DNA of 43,477 nt, taken from contig CAJTMU010000014.1 of assembly GCA_910577365.1 (NCBI GenBank), forward strand, positions 1-43,477, given 5' to 3'. Within the stretch, counting starts at the first letter, position 1. Every line of letters starts with the position of its first letter. This document shows positions 25,443-34,805 of this stretch, in pieces. Position numbers and translations under genes: made by a program. The notes below the pieces were generated by a model that saw only the letters and a program-made list of their open reading frames with translations, did no database searches and was not told the DNA's origin. Source of the stretch: an uncultured Oscillospiraceae bacterium (GTDB taxonomy: Bacteria > Bacillota > Clostridia > Oscillospirales > Ruminococcaceae).

Positions 25443-27043
25443 TTGTCCTCCCTATATATGAATTTCACCTTGTTATGCTCGCAGAACTCCTCAACATGAG
25501 GTGCGCGCGGCACAGAAACTACCAGATTAGGACAGCTCGGGCTATGAAAAAGATATACCCGCCACCATTTGCAGCTTTCCCGAAAATACTCCAAAGTGCT
25601 CGGAAGCTCCACATACTCCAGCTCTCCCCTGCCGTTTTGTACAGAGAAAGCGTTAGCGTCTATATATCTCACACCCTCGGGGACTATTATCCTTTTCAGC
25701 AAATTGCAGTCCTGAAAGGCATCTTCTCCAATATATCTTACCGTTTTGGGGATATTTACGCTTTGCAGCGATACAAGACAGCGAAAAGCACTTTCACCGA
25801 TTTTTTTAAGCCCGTTAGGAAGAGTTATACTTGTTATGGTCTTGCGGAATTCGCTTGTCTGCTCCCTTGTTCTGTCCTGATGGGGCGAAAACGCCCAGTC
25901 GCCTATCTCCGTCACCCTATCATCTCCGATTTTTTCCGGCACGATAATATCCTTTGAATGTCCTGTGTACCTTAATATTATCAGCGTTCCGTCCTTTTTC
26001 TTTTCGTATTTCCAGTTCTTCTTTATCTCGCTTAATGAATTGGGATCGGCGTTAAGCTTCCGCTGAATTTTTTTGTCCGCCTTTTCCATCTCCGCCGCAA
26101 GGTCTGCGGTGCGGTTCTTGAAATCAAGCAGCCACGCGGTACACTCGGTTTTCTCGTTATCCGCGGCGTATTTTATAAGTTCGTCCCGCTTTTTGGTATT
26201 CCCAAGCCAGCCGCGCTTTTCCGCCGCAGCTAAACACGAAGTGAGCCCGCGCGAAATTATATCCTTTAATATGGCAGTCTTGTTCATTTTTGACTGATCA
26301 AAATAATCAAGGAAAATTTCAAAAAGCTCGGGTGCGCCGCCAAATCTTTGCGAATGGTCGTAATAAAACGCCATGGTGAATTTAATCTTTACGCCGTCAA
26401 GCTCGCGCGACAGCATTCCTATGACTCTCATAAGCTTCTCGGTATCAAGACAGCGTATCAGAGCCTGAAAGCGCTGCCAGTCCAAGCCCGCCGCGCCTAT
26501 GGTGAGAGCCGTTTTTATATTTTCATTCAGCACCGCTCCATGCTTTTTCAGTTTTTTGTAAAACTCCCCGCTGTCCGTAAGAATTGAAAAGTACAGCAGA
26601 TCGCCGCTGTCAAAACCGCACTTCTCAGCGTTTTCGCAAAGATAATCCGTTATTCCCAGACGCGCCGTAACGGGTATTGCTTCGCGTTTGCCCGTTACGC
26701 TCACGCACTCCGCGTCATAGCCCTCCTGAGTGTTGTCCAGCAGCATAAGCGCGTAATAGGGCAAGCCCTCGCGACCCTCACGCGCACAAACTTTATTTAC
26801 AGTCAGCCAGACGTTATCGTATCTGTGGTTTGTCCCGATGTAATTGTCAAAGCGCGCACCGCCATCAACCAGAGCCTTTACCATATCGAGCCCTCGGTAA
26901 CGGCACGCCAGACCAATCGCTCTTGAGGTAAACGCGACCGCGCCGAGCTCCCCCATCACTTTAAGCACCTCTTTTGGAGTTTTTGCAAGCACTGCACCCT
27001 CCAATATCCGCGATTTTTGTTTCTGAGATATTTCCTTGCTCAT
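25439..27043 (-). CDS. Ankyrin-like/BspA-type LRR protein B of the array
   Basis: This 534-residue paralog has the ankyrin-like unit RAIGLACRYRGLDMVKALVDGGARF at 41-65 and the second unit at 141-175. The KKRDELIKYAADNEKTECTAWLLDFKNRTADLA module spans 284-316, and the W.Y.K..DGTLII strand block is near 344-356. It has the fewest recognisable leucine-rich repeats, about three (403-485), the third interrupted by VQNGRGE. The tail after 485 is atypical: WWRVYLFHSPSCPNLVVSVPRAPHVEEFCEHNKVKF replaces the usual GSYAEKYC ending, though EEFCEHNKVKFIY is still an echo of it. The start has CGGAGG upstream. Function unknown; a binding role is inferred from the repeats. Confidence 0.8.
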   Translation of the reverse strand: MSKEISQKQKSRILEGAVLAKTPKEVLKVMGELGAVAFTSRAIGLACRYRGLDMVKALVDGGARFDNYIGTNHRYDNVWLTVNKVCAREGREGLPYYALMLLDNTQEGYDAECVSVTGKREAIPVTARLGITDYLCENAEKCGFDSGDLLYFSILTDSGEFYKKLKKHGAVLNENIKTALTIGAAGLDWQRFQALIRCLDTEKLMRVIGMLSRELDGVKIKFTMAFYYDHSQRFGGAPELFEIFLDYFDQSKMNKTAILKDIISRGLTSCLAAAEKRGWLGNTKKRDELIKYAADNEKTECTAWLLDFKNRTADLAAEMEKADKKIQRKLNADPNSLSEIKKNWKYEKKKDGTLIILRYTGHSKDIIVPEKIGDDRVTEIGDWAFSPHQDRTREQTSEFRKTITSITLPNGLKKIGESAFRCLVSLQSVNIPKTVRYIGEDAFQDCNLLKRIIVPEGVRYIDANAFSVQNGRGELEYVELPSTLEYFRESCKWWRVYLFHSPSCPNLVVSVPRAPHVEEFCEHNKVKFIYREDK

Positions 27044-27111
27044 ATATCCTCCGTTTTTTTAAAATAATCCCCTCACGAAACGGCGATGCCGCATATAAAT
27101 CCCGCGCATGT
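27044..27111 (-). other. Gap between LRR genes C and B
   Basis: 68 bases holding the ribosome site of gene B; no hairpin or promoter was recognised. It shows that the array is not fully overlapping here. Confidence 0.4.
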
Positions 27112-28542
27112 TCATTCCTCAGCATACTTGTAAATAATTTTACTATCTTCGCAATAGCTTTCCGCGTAAGAGCCTTTGTGCAGCAGGACTTTAAGTTTGC
27201 CGCAGCCCCAGAACGGGCTGTCATATTTGGAGCTGACGGCAATTTTTATCAGTGACCGCGGCAATTCCAGCGTTTCCAAAGAGGAGCATTTATAAAATGC
27301 CGCGCTGTCTATTTCGGCAGCGCCCTCACAGATTTTAACGTGCCTGAGCCGATAACAATTATAAAATGCCACAGACCCGATCTTTTTAATGTTTCCTCCG
27401 ATAATGATATTCTCCAAAGACGTGCTGTTAAGCATACCTTTGCTTATCTCGGTGAGTTTTTCTGAAAGCTTGATGTGTGCTAACGCTCTGCATTTAAAAA
27501 AAGCGAACTCCCCTACGTTCACAATAGTATCCGGAAGCGCTATTTTTGTGATAGCTCTTCTGATATCCCGCTGTTCTTCCCTTATCCGCTTGGCGTCGGG
27601 TGAGAACGCGTATTCGCCGATAGCCGCAACAACATCATTTCCGATTTTTTCGGGAACTGTAATCTCGGTCCGATTGCCTTTGTAGCCCGTTATAACTATT
27701 GTATTATCTTCGCGCTTTTCAAATTTCCAGACTTTTCTCAGCTCGGTCAGCGAGTCGGGGTCGGCGTTCAGCTCACGCTGTAATTTCTTCTCGGCACGTT
27801 CGCGCTCCGCTGCAAGATCTGCGGTGCGGTTCTTGAAATCCATAAGCCACGCGGTCGATTCCGTCTTTCCGTTCTCCGCCGCGTATTTTATCATCTCGTC
27901 GCGCTTTTTCGGATTGTTCAGCCAGCCGTTCTGTTCCGCTGCCGCAAGGCAAGAGATAAGCTCCTTTGAAATAATATCTTTCATTATCGCCGTTTTGTTC
28001 ATTCTTGACTGATCGAAGTGCGCCAGAACAAGCTTAAACGCCTCGGTTTCGTTGATGAAATTCACGAAATGATAAAAAGTCATTGTAAATTTGATCTTTT
28101 CCTCGCCGAACTCCCGCCCCAACAGCCGCAAAGCACTTATCAGCACACCCGCTTCGGCATAGTGCAATATCGCCTGAAGCTGCATCCACCACACATTTGC
28201 GCCGCGGAATGTATTTTTGGCGGAAACAGCGCTTTTAACTTCTTCGGGGAGCTTCGCACCGCGAGCTTTCAGCGCTTCATAAAATTCCTCACAGCCGCCC
28301 AATATCGAATAATAAAGAAGCCTATTGACGTCAAAGCCGCATTTATCCGCGTTTTCATACAGATAATCAATCACCGCGATACACTGTGAAGGAGAAAGTA
28401 TCTTGATCTTCTGAATTGCACGCGGCAAAAATGTAACGTTTCCAAGGTCTGAAAATATACCCGATATCTCAACGCAAGTTTTCACAATAAATGTGTCTTC
28501 GGCAAACTGCGCGTCCTGCTCGGGAGTAAATTTATCTTTCAT
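27112..28542 (-). CDS. Ankyrin-like/BspA-type LRR protein C, lacking the first ankyrin-like segment
   Basis: This is the shortest paralog (476 residues). It keeps the N-terminal pair up to LPRAI (39-43) but then goes straight to KILSPSQCIAVIDYLYENADKCGF. About 75 residues present in paralog B, including the GLDMVKALVE-GA ankyrin-like unit, are missing in frame. The rest is normal: second ankyrin-like unit LLYYSILGGCEEFYEALKARGA, FDQSRMNKTAIMKDIIS, WLMDFKNRTADLA (about 231-243), four LRR_5 repeats and the GSYAESYC end. The gene overlaps the preceding stop by one base (TAATG) with GGAGG before the ATG. No frameshift or stop is seen, so it should be expressed as a variant lacking one binding surface. 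Confidence 0.8.
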   Translation of the reverse strand: MKDKFTPEQDAQFAEDTFIVKTCVEISGIFSDLGNVTFLPRAIQKIKILSPSQCIAVIDYLYENADKCGFDVNRLLYYSILGGCEEFYEALKARGAKLPEEVKSAVSAKNTFRGANVWWMQLQAILHYAEAGVLISALRLLGREFGEEKIKFTMTFYHFVNFINETEAFKLVLAHFDQSRMNKTAIMKDIISKELISCLAAAEQNGWLNNPKKRDEMIKYAAENGKTESTAWLMDFKNRTADLAAERERAEKKLQRELNADPDSLTELRKVWKFEKREDNTIVITGYKGNRTEITVPEKIGNDVVAAIGEYAFSPDAKRIREEQRDIRRAITKIALPDTIVNVGEFAFFKCRALAHIKLSEKLTEISKGMLNSTSLENIIIGGNIKKIGSVAFYNCYRLRHVKICEGAAEIDSAAFYKCSSLETLELPRSLIKIAVSSKYDSPFWGCGKLKVLLHKGSYAESYCEDSKIIYKYAEE

Positions 28543-30236
28543 TATTCCTCCGAATATTGAAATTCTATTTTGTGCTTTTTACAGTAATCCTCCGCGAAAG
28601 AGCCTCTCCGCACAATTGCGTACGCGTCGGGGCAGTCCTCGAGAAAATCCTCCTCGTCGATTTTAATTTCCTTTAACGTTGAGGGAAGCACCAGTTTTTG
28701 CAGCTTTTCGCAGTTTTCAAATACAAACCAACCCAATTCGATTTTTTCTGTTCCCTCGGCAAATATCACCTCTTTGAGATTTTCGCAGCCGCTCAGCGCA
28801 TAATCGCCTAAAGTTAGCATTCTTCCCGTGAAAACAATTTTTTTAAGCCCGTCACAGCAGGAAAAAGCAAACTCCCCCACATCGCATACACTTGCGGGAA
28901 GCTCCGCATATCTCATTTTTTCATTGCCGGAAAACGCGTTATTGCCTATGGCGGTTATCCCCTCGGGGAGAATTATTTTTGTAATGCTTCTTCGAAACTC
29001 CACCTGCTTGGAGTCTGCCCGCGCAGCGTCATAAATGTCACCCGAAAACGCGCCCTTTCCTATGGCGGACACCCTGCTGACGCCTATTTTTTCGGGAACG
29101 GTCACCTCGGTTTGCCTGCCCTTGTAATTGGTGATTCGCAGCGTGCCGTCGTTCAGCTTGGTATATCCCCATATCTGTTTTAGAGCGGTCACAGAATCGG
29201 GGGCGGCGTTCAACTCGCGCTGCATTTTCTTTTCGGCGCGTTCACGCTCCTTGACGAGATCCGCGGTGCGATTCTTGAAATCCATAAGCCAAGCCGCGGA
29301 TTCCGTTTTGCCGCCGTCCACCGCATATTTGATAAGCTCGTCCCGCCTTCGGTTTAATTTTAGCCAACCAGCCCTTTCAAGCAGCGGAAGACAACCGACA
29401 GCGCCGTTATCTATAAGTAATTTCAGCGTTTTTGTTTGGTTCATTTTGGAGCGCTCAAAGTGCTCTATTACCAATTCAAGATTTTTAGGGTCGGTAAGAA
29501 GATTTTTATGTATCTCAAAAAAATTGTCGTTATATCTTATTTTTTCATCAGAAGAAAGCTCCGCTGATAGTCTCTCAATCGCTCTCGGAAAAACTTCGGG
29601 CGGAGCGAAATGCAGTATCGCGGAGAAAACGTCCCAGTCCGCGCCGCCCTTTATCAGAGAGGTATGTATATTTTCGGGAAGAACTGCCCCGTACCCCTTA
29701 AGCGCACTGTAAAATTTTTCGCAGTCCGTAAGTATTGAATAATAAAAAACATTGTCCTTGTCAAAGCCGATATCCTGTCCGAAGCCGCAGAGATAATCCA
29801 ACACCTTTAGCCGCTCCGAAGCGGGAAGTACGCCCATATCCTCAGCCTCGTTGATATAGCCGTATTCCTCGGAATAACTGACAAGCTCCGTGCCAAGCAC
29901 GATTATCGTTCTCATCAAGTCTAAGATCATAAGCGAAAAATCCGACCATTGCCGGGTAAAATAATAGCCGTTTACCATTTCCCAATATCTTATCTGCATG
30001 AAAGAAACGCCGTATATTTTTTCCTTTTTCTTATAATAAAATGATGCGCCGCTTTCTATAAGAGCCTTTACCATATCCACACCTCGGAAACGGCAGGCAA
30101 GTCCCAGCGCACGTGCGGAATAATCAACCTCTCCAAGCTGCTTGTAAAGCGCGCGAACATCCTCGGGCAAATCGTTCAGCACCGCTTTTTCCAACAGTAT
30201 GATTTTTTCCTTCAGAGGCAGTTCCGCGACGCTCAT
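28542..30236 (-). CDS. Ankyrin-like/BspA-type LRR protein D of the array
   Basis: This 564-residue paralog has ARALGLACRFRGVDMVKALIESGA (about 41-64) and a long aromatic variable stretch (KKKEKIYGVSFMQIRYWEMVNGYYFTRQW). A second ankyrin-like unit VFYYSILTDCEKFYSALKGYGA and the module WLMDFKNRTADL (about 315-328) follow. There are four LRR_5 repeats plus one with an expanded loop (KIELGWFVFENCEK). The tail is GSFAEDYCKKHKIEFQY. It starts with an ATGA overlap on gene E and ends in a one-base overlap with gene C, so translation is coupled across D and C. No signal peptide or membrane helix. Confidence 0.8.
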   Translation of the reverse strand: MSVAELPLKEKIILLEKAVLNDLPEDVRALYKQLGEVDYSARALGLACRFRGVDMVKALIESGASFYYKKKEKIYGVSFMQIRYWEMVNGYYFTRQWSDFSLMILDLMRTIIVLGTELVSYSEEYGYINEAEDMGVLPASERLKVLDYLCGFGQDIGFDKDNVFYYSILTDCEKFYSALKGYGAVLPENIHTSLIKGGADWDVFSAILHFAPPEVFPRAIERLSAELSSDEKIRYNDNFFEIHKNLLTDPKNLELVIEHFERSKMNQTKTLKLLIDNGAVGCLPLLERAGWLKLNRRRDELIKYAVDGGKTESAAWLMDFKNRTADLVKERERAEKKMQRELNAAPDSVTALKQIWGYTKLNDGTLRITNYKGRQTEVTVPEKIGVSRVSAIGKGAFSGDIYDAARADSKQVEFRRSITKIILPEGITAIGNNAFSGNEKMRYAELPASVCDVGEFAFSCCDGLKKIVFTGRMLTLGDYALSGCENLKEVIFAEGTEKIELGWFVFENCEKLQKLVLPSTLKEIKIDEEDFLEDCPDAYAIVRRGSFAEDYCKKHKIEFQYSEE

Positions 30237-31951
30237 ATTTCCTCCATATATTCGTATTTAAAGTGCTTTTCCTTACAATATTCTTCCGCAGCGCTGCCTT
30301 TCACCACATATATTTTAAGGAAAAATGCCCAGCTGTCAAATGCTTCACATATAGTATTGCCATGCCTTCGCAGCACGGTCTTTATCTCCTTTACCGAAGC
30401 GGGAATCTCCACGCGGCGCAGCTCATCGCTGTTACGAAACGCTCCCTCGCATATTTCCTCCACACCGTGACATATCTTCACGTCCTGCAATTTCTTGCAC
30501 CGCGAAAAGCAATACTCACTTATCGATTTTACGCCGCCAGGAACGGTCACGCTTTTAAGCGAATCGCACTCATAAAAAGCACAATCACCTATCTCCGTAA
30601 CGCTTTCGGGGATATCTATGCTCTCCAGCGACAACATATCTGCAAAAGCACCCAGACCTATCGACTTTAATCCGCTCGGCAGAACAAGCTTTGTTATCTT
30701 GCGGCGCGCCGCCATAAGCTCGTGTGAAACATTGGGCGTTACTCTGCCCGCGCACAGCCCCGAACCGCCCGCAAAGGCGCTGTGTCCTATCGCCGTAACC
30801 GCGCTCTTTCCTATTTTTTCTGGAACAATAACTTCGGTGCTCATTCCCTTGTATTTGGTGATTACAAGCGTTCCGTCCTCCTGTTTCTTATAGCTCCATA
30901 TTTTCTTTAATTCGGTGACGGAATCGGGCTTCGCGTTCAGCTCCCTCATCATCTTCTTTTCCGCCTTTTCACGCTCGGCGTCAAAGTCGGCGGTTCGGTT
31001 TTTAAATTCCAACAGCCACGCAACAGATTCGGTAAAGCCGTTTTCCGACGCAAAAGCTATCATCTCATCACGCTTTTTTGGTGCTTTCAGCCAGCCGTTC
31101 TTTTCAAACGTGGAAAAACAGCCTACGCTCTCCTGTGAAATAGCAGTTTTCATTATCTGTGTTTTATTAATTTTTGACATGTCGAAGTTCTCCGAAAAAA
31201 ACTCAAACACCTTAGGCTCATACAGCTTCTGTTGGTTAAGCTCATAAAAATGTTCGGTGCAGCACAGCTTTTCACCGCCGCACTCCTTTGAGATATTCCC
31301 CATAACTTCAACGAAATCCTCCGCTTTCAGCAGACTGGTGAGGTGACAGTAAAAAAACCACGAATCGTCCTTTTCTGCTTTTCCTGTAAGAATATCCCTG
31401 CGCTTTTTCGGAAATTCCGCGCCAAGCTCTTTAAGAGCGGAAATAAATTCGTCAGCCTTTACAAAATATGAAATCAAGAGAAATTCATCAAAATCGACCT
31501 TTAATATTTCCCTGTTCTCATACAGGTATTTCAGTATTTCAATGCGCTCCGCGCGCGGAAGTATCGGCAGCGGCTTACCTTGCTCGCGGCGTATCTGCTT
31601 GAACAGCTCCAATCCCTTAATACTGCTTACTCTGTGCAAATCGCCCCTGAAAATATCCAGAAGCATAAGCGCATAATTTGTAAGCCAGCCCATAAATCTG
31701 ACATTCGCGTAACAGTGATATATCTTTTCGATCTCCTCACTTGAGGGAAAAGAGAATTTTGCGCCGCTCTCCGCGAGAGCTTTCACCATATCCAAACCGA
31801 CATAGCGGCAGGCGATACCCAAAGCACGTGCCGTCATATCGACTGTTCCCAGTTCCTTTAAAATTTCTCGTGCCTCATCGGGCGTTCTGTTAATTACAGC
31901 CTGCTCCAGAAGCTCGGTCTTCTTCGGCTGCGCTAAGTTCATGAAGCTCAT
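30233..31951 (-). CDS. Ankyrin-like/BspA-type LRR protein E of the array
   Basis: This 572-residue paralog has ARALGIACRYVGLDMVKALAESGA, then a variable stretch and IEILKYLYENREILKVDFDEFLLISYFVKADEFISALKELGA as the second ankyrin-like part. FDMSKINKTQIMKT and WLLEFKNRTADFDAE (about 310-324) follow. An insert of some ten residues (GGSGLCAGRVTPNVS) precedes the LRR block, which has four repeats with cysteine-rich loops. The tail is KGSAAEEYCKEKHFKYEY. AAGGAG precedes the ATG. A 41-base gap separates it from gene F, and its stop overlaps the start of gene D. Confidence 0.8.
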   Translation of the reverse strand: MSFMNLAQPKKTELLEQAVINRTPDEAREILKELGTVDMTARALGIACRYVGLDMVKALAESGAKFSFPSSEEIEKIYHCYANVRFMGWLTNYALMLLDIFRGDLHRVSSIKGLELFKQIRREQGKPLPILPRAERIEILKYLYENREILKVDFDEFLLISYFVKADEFISALKELGAEFPKKRRDILTGKAEKDDSWFFYCHLTSLLKAEDFVEVMGNISKECGGEKLCCTEHFYELNQQKLYEPKVFEFFSENFDMSKINKTQIMKTAISQESVGCFSTFEKNGWLKAPKKRDEMIAFASENGFTESVAWLLEFKNRTADFDAEREKAEKKMMRELNAKPDSVTELKKIWSYKKQEDGTLVITKYKGMSTEVIVPEKIGKSAVTAIGHSAFAGGSGLCAGRVTPNVSHELMAARRKITKLVLPSGLKSIGLGAFADMLSLESIDIPESVTEIGDCAFYECDSLKSVTVPGGVKSISEYCFSRCKKLQDVKICHGVEEICEGAFRNSDELRRVEIPASVKEIKTVLRRHGNTICEAFDSWAFFLKIYVVKGSAAEEYCKEKHFKYEYMEEI

Positions 31952-31992
31952 ATTTACTCCTTATTTTTAATTTTTACCTGCCCCTCAGAATC

Positions 31993-33948
31993 TCAATCTT
32001 CCATAACTTTATACTTTATCCCGTTGCGTTTGCAGTACTTTTCCGCATAGCTTTTGGGCGGAACCGTAACAGTAACGCTGTTCGTATTGTACAATATGGT
32101 CTGCGGCTCATGGTCGCGGTACTTATAATTTTTTATCTTTTTTACAGAAGCGGGAAGCTTTAGAATTTCCAAAGACCCGCAAACTATAAACGCCCTTTCC
32201 CCTATCTCCGTCACACCCTCTGGAACGGTCACGCTTTTCAGCGACCTGCAGTTCTGAAACGCCCACGCGCCAATTTTTGTAACGGAGCTTGGTATATCTA
32301 TCTTTTGCAGCGAAACGCAAAGTCCAAACATATTCGCGCCTATTGCGGGTATGCTGGCGGGAAGCGCCACGCTTTCGAGCATGGAGCAGCCCATAAAAAC
32401 GTAGTTACCCATCACCCGCACGGACGCGGGTATTATCACCGCCTTAATTGAGGAGCACGCCTGAAACAGACCGTTAGGTATCTCCGTCACGCCATCCGGG
32501 ATATTTATCTCCTCCAACGCCTTACAGTAAGCGAACGCGTTGTCGCCTATCGTTTTTACGGAAGCGGGTATCTTCACGGCTTTAAGCGACGAGCAGGAGC
32601 TGAACACTCCGGTCGGCAGCTCCGTCACTCCGTCGGGAATATTTATCTCCGTAAGTGCCGCACATTGAGCAAAAGCGTTTGCTCCTATAACCGAAATACT
32701 GTCGGGCAGCGTTATTTTTGTTATGCCTGCGCGCCTTCTAATCGTTTCCCTGCTTATACGCGGAGCACCCGTGGAAAAGGCATAGTCCCCTATTTCCGTG
32801 ACAACGGATTTCCCTATCATTTCGGGAACGGTAACCTCAGTTTTGTCGCCTTTATAGCTTGTTATAACAAGAGTTCCGTCCTCCCGCTTTATATAGCTCC
32901 ATATCTTTTTAAGCTCCGAAACTGAATCGGGGGAAGCGTTAAGCTCCCGCATCATCTTCTTTTCCGCTTTTTCCTGTTCAGCGGCTAAATCCGCTGTGCG
33001 GTTCTTGAAATCCAGCAGCCATGCCGCGGCTTCGGTTTTACCGTTATCAGATGCGAATTTTATAAGCTCGTCCCGCCTGCACGCCTGCTTCAGCCAGCCA
33101 TGCTTTTCCGCAATGACAAGGCAATCGGTCTTGTCCTGACGGACAATATCCTTCAATATCTGGGATTTATTCATTTTCGACGTATTGAAGCGCTTCAGCA
33201 TAAACTCAAAAACATCAGGCTCCATTATTCTTCTGAAGGTGGAGTAATAAATCCCCTCAGTAAAATGCATCACCGTATCTTCGCCAAGCTCCGCGGAAAT
33301 ATCACCGTAAAACCCGAAAATATCTTCTTTATTAAGCCCGCCGAGCATTCCGCAATACTCGTCCCACGCGTAGCTTCTGCTGTTTCCCGTCAGCATTTTC
33401 GCTGTGCTCTCCGCAAGCGCGGCGCCCAGCTCTTTCAGTTCCGCGGTAATTTTCTTGTTTCGCCCCATTATTGCGTAAAACAGCAACTTGTCCGCGTCGA
33501 AGCCGACACGCTCTTTGTTCTCATAGAGATAGCGCAGTATTTCCAGCCGCTTGTCAAGCGGCAGCACCAACTTTGCGGTGCCGTTGTCCGCATTGAGAAG
33601 CCTTTTTATCCTTAAATCGATCTCGCCGTCGTGTATGTAATAGGAACGCTCCAGCGCCATGTTGATATCCAGCAGCCCTATCGCGTAATTCGTGTTCCAG
33701 CACTGATATCTCCCATACGAATCGTTCTCGATATTGAAGTCTGCCCCGTTTTCCACCAGAGCCTTCACATGCTCCGGACCCCTGTAACGGCAGGCGTATC
33801 CCAGCGCGACCGCAGACACCTCGACGCTGCCCAGTTCCTTATACAGCTCCGCAATCTCCTGCGCCGTTCCGAACAAAGCCGCGTTTTCAAGACGACTCGT
33901 CTTCTCAAGCTCCTCACGCTCTTTTTGCGTTATATCTTCGTTGTTCAT
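31993..33948 (-). CDS. Ankyrin-like/BspA-type LRR protein F, longest repeat block
   Basis: This 651-residue paralog is the longest. It carries the ankyrin-like VALGYACRYRGPEHVKALVENGADF, the second unit LLFYAIMGRNKKITAELKELGA, FNTSKMNKSQILKDIV and WLLDFKNRTADLA (about 308-321). A block of eight 23-residue LRR_5 repeats plus a cap follows. Two neighbouring pairs (INIPDGVTELPTGVFSSCSS and INIPDGVTEIPNGLFQACSS, each followed by an IPASV repeat) are near copies 138 bases apart in DNA, which points to duplication of a two-repeat unit. The tail is PKSYAEKYCKRNGIKYKV. AAGGAG precedes the ATG. It is the first array gene after the 232-residue gene and shows no good promoter of its own. Confidence 0.82.
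   Translation of the reverse strand: MNNEDITQKEREELEKTSRLENAALFGTAQEIAELYKELGSVEVSAVALGYACRYRGPEHVKALVENGADFNIENDSYGRYQCWNTNYAIGLLDINMALERSYYIHDGEIDLRIKRLLNADNGTAKLVLPLDKRLEILRYLYENKERVGFDADKLLFYAIMGRNKKITAELKELGAALAESTAKMLTGNSRSYAWDEYCGMLGGLNKEDIFGFYGDISAELGEDTVMHFTEGIYYSTFRRIMEPDVFEFMLKRFNTSKMNKSQILKDIVRQDKTDCLVIAEKHGWLKQACRRDELIKFASDNGKTEAAAWLLDFKNRTADLAAEQEKAEKKMMRELNASPDSVSELKKIWSYIKREDGTLVITSYKGDKTEVTVPEMIGKSVVTEIGDYAFSTGAPRISRETIRRRAGITKITLPDSISVIGANAFAQCAALTEINIPDGVTELPTGVFSSCSSLKAVKIPASVKTIGDNAFAYCKALEEINIPDGVTEIPNGLFQACSSIKAVIIPASVRVMGNYVFMGCSMLESVALPASIPAIGANMFGLCVSLQKIDIPSSVTKIGAWAFQNCRSLKSVTVPEGVTEIGERAFIVCGSLEILKLPASVKKIKNYKYRDHEPQTILYNTNSVTVTVPPKSYAEKYCKRNGIKYKVMED
32460..32737 (-). 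repeat. Tandem 138-bp (46-codon) duplication inside LRR gene F
   Basis: Plus-strand TCCGTCACTCCGTCGGGAAT begins at 32621 and TCCGTCACGCCATCCGGGAT at 32483, exactly 138 bases apart. The flanking codons also match. The unit equals two 23-residue repeats. Confidence 0.65.
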
Positions 33949-33980
33949 ATGTACTCCTTATAATGTAAAATTTTCCGCGC

Positions 33981-34075
33981 GGTCAAGAAAAGCGAAAAGC
34001 AACATAAAAGCCGCTGCGTTTTACAAATTTGACCGCCGACATGATAAGCGGGCGGTCAACGATCCAACAAAGGGG
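33981..34075. other. Gap with inverted repeat between the 232-residue gene and LRR gene F
   Basis: Plus-strand GACCGCC (about 34030-34036) and GGCGGTC (about 34051-34057) form a 7-bp stem with a 14-base loop, and a third related GCGGTCAA lies near 33988. No T run follows in either direction, so this is at most a partial terminator or a processing hairpin. Read-through from the upstream gene into F is plausible. Confidence 0.4.
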
Positions 34076-34774
34076 CTACGATATTTTTTCCGATTTTTTT
34101 GCCTGTATCAGCGCATCGATTTTTGACTGCGCATATTGCTTGGCAAACTTTTCCACATCGTCAAACTTAGGCACTCCGCCCATTGACGCCAAAGCATACG
34201 GGTCGTTCAAAGCAAGACTGCCGCCAAAAAGCAAGGCTCTTTCTTGACGATAAGCCATAAGCCGCTCCGAGCGCGGCATTTCCTTTTTAAAATATCTTGA
34301 ATTTTCCCAAAGATACTTTTCGGAAATGTGATTTGAAGGCACGTCAAAAGTGAGATTCTCACGATGAGCATCCGCGTAATATTCGCGTATCGCCATCTCC
34401 GTTTCCTTATACCGCGTCACAAGTCCCTCAACATAAGCGGCAGCAAATATTTTCCCGTCGGGGTCAACCTCGGCGTTGGGATTTGTCTCAAGCTGTTTGC
34501 TGTGAGTTTTTATAAATTCTGTCAGTGAACGATAATCGTCTTCGGACAGCCATGCGCTTTGCATTCCGCCATCAGACTCGGGGGCGGATATTTCGGGTCT
34601 GAAAGTAAATTCGGCGCTGTCCTCGGAGCTATGTAAATTATTTTCGACGCCGGCCTTTTCCGCTTCGGTCTTATCACACAGCGGCAGTTCGTCAGAGATA
34701 TGCCTCGCATCGTCTTTCCTTTTTGCCTGTGCGGAATAGAAATTACGGTTTGAAAATGAATTTATGCCTAACAT
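34076..34774 (-). CDS. Unrecognised 232-residue protein inserted in the LRR array
   Basis: I do not recognise this family. The protein starts MLGINSFSNRNFYSAQAKRKDD and has an acidic, low-complexity region to about residue 75. A helical part follows (LSEDDYRSLTEFIKTHSKQLE), then YKETEMAIREYYADAHRENLTFDVPSNHISEKYL, a RSERLMAYRQERALLFGGSLALNDPYALASMGG block and a C-terminal helix. There is no signal peptide, membrane helix, ankyrin or LRR unit. It does not resemble its neighbours. It has a perfect consensus promoter and AAGAGGCG before the ATG, so it is likely the best-expressed gene of the region. It could be an unrelated insertion, or a regulator or effector of the array; nothing visible decides this. 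Confidence 0.65.
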   Translation of the reverse strand: MLGINSFSNRNFYSAQAKRKDDARHISDELPLCDKTEAEKAGVENNLHSSEDSAEFTFRPEISAPESDGGMQSAWLSEDDYRSLTEFIKTHSKQLETNPNAEVDPDGKIFAAAYVEGLVTRYKETEMAIREYYADAHRENLTFDVPSNHISEKYLWENSRYFKKEMPRSERLMAYRQERALLFGGSLALNDPYALASMGGVPKFDDVEKFAKQYAQSKIDALIQAKKSEKIS

Positions 34775-34805
34775 ATTTTTCGCCTCTTAACACATTATTT
34801 TTTAT

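Noticed and set aside
32000..32800. Regularly spaced DNA repeats as a CRISPR array
   Set aside because: The 69-bp periodicity is codons of 23-residue leucine-rich repeats in an open frame, with no constant repeat and unique spacers.
33949..33990. Possible promoter just before LRR gene F (TTGACC with TTATAA)
   Set aside because: The -10 box would overlap the ribosome site, leaving no room for a leader.
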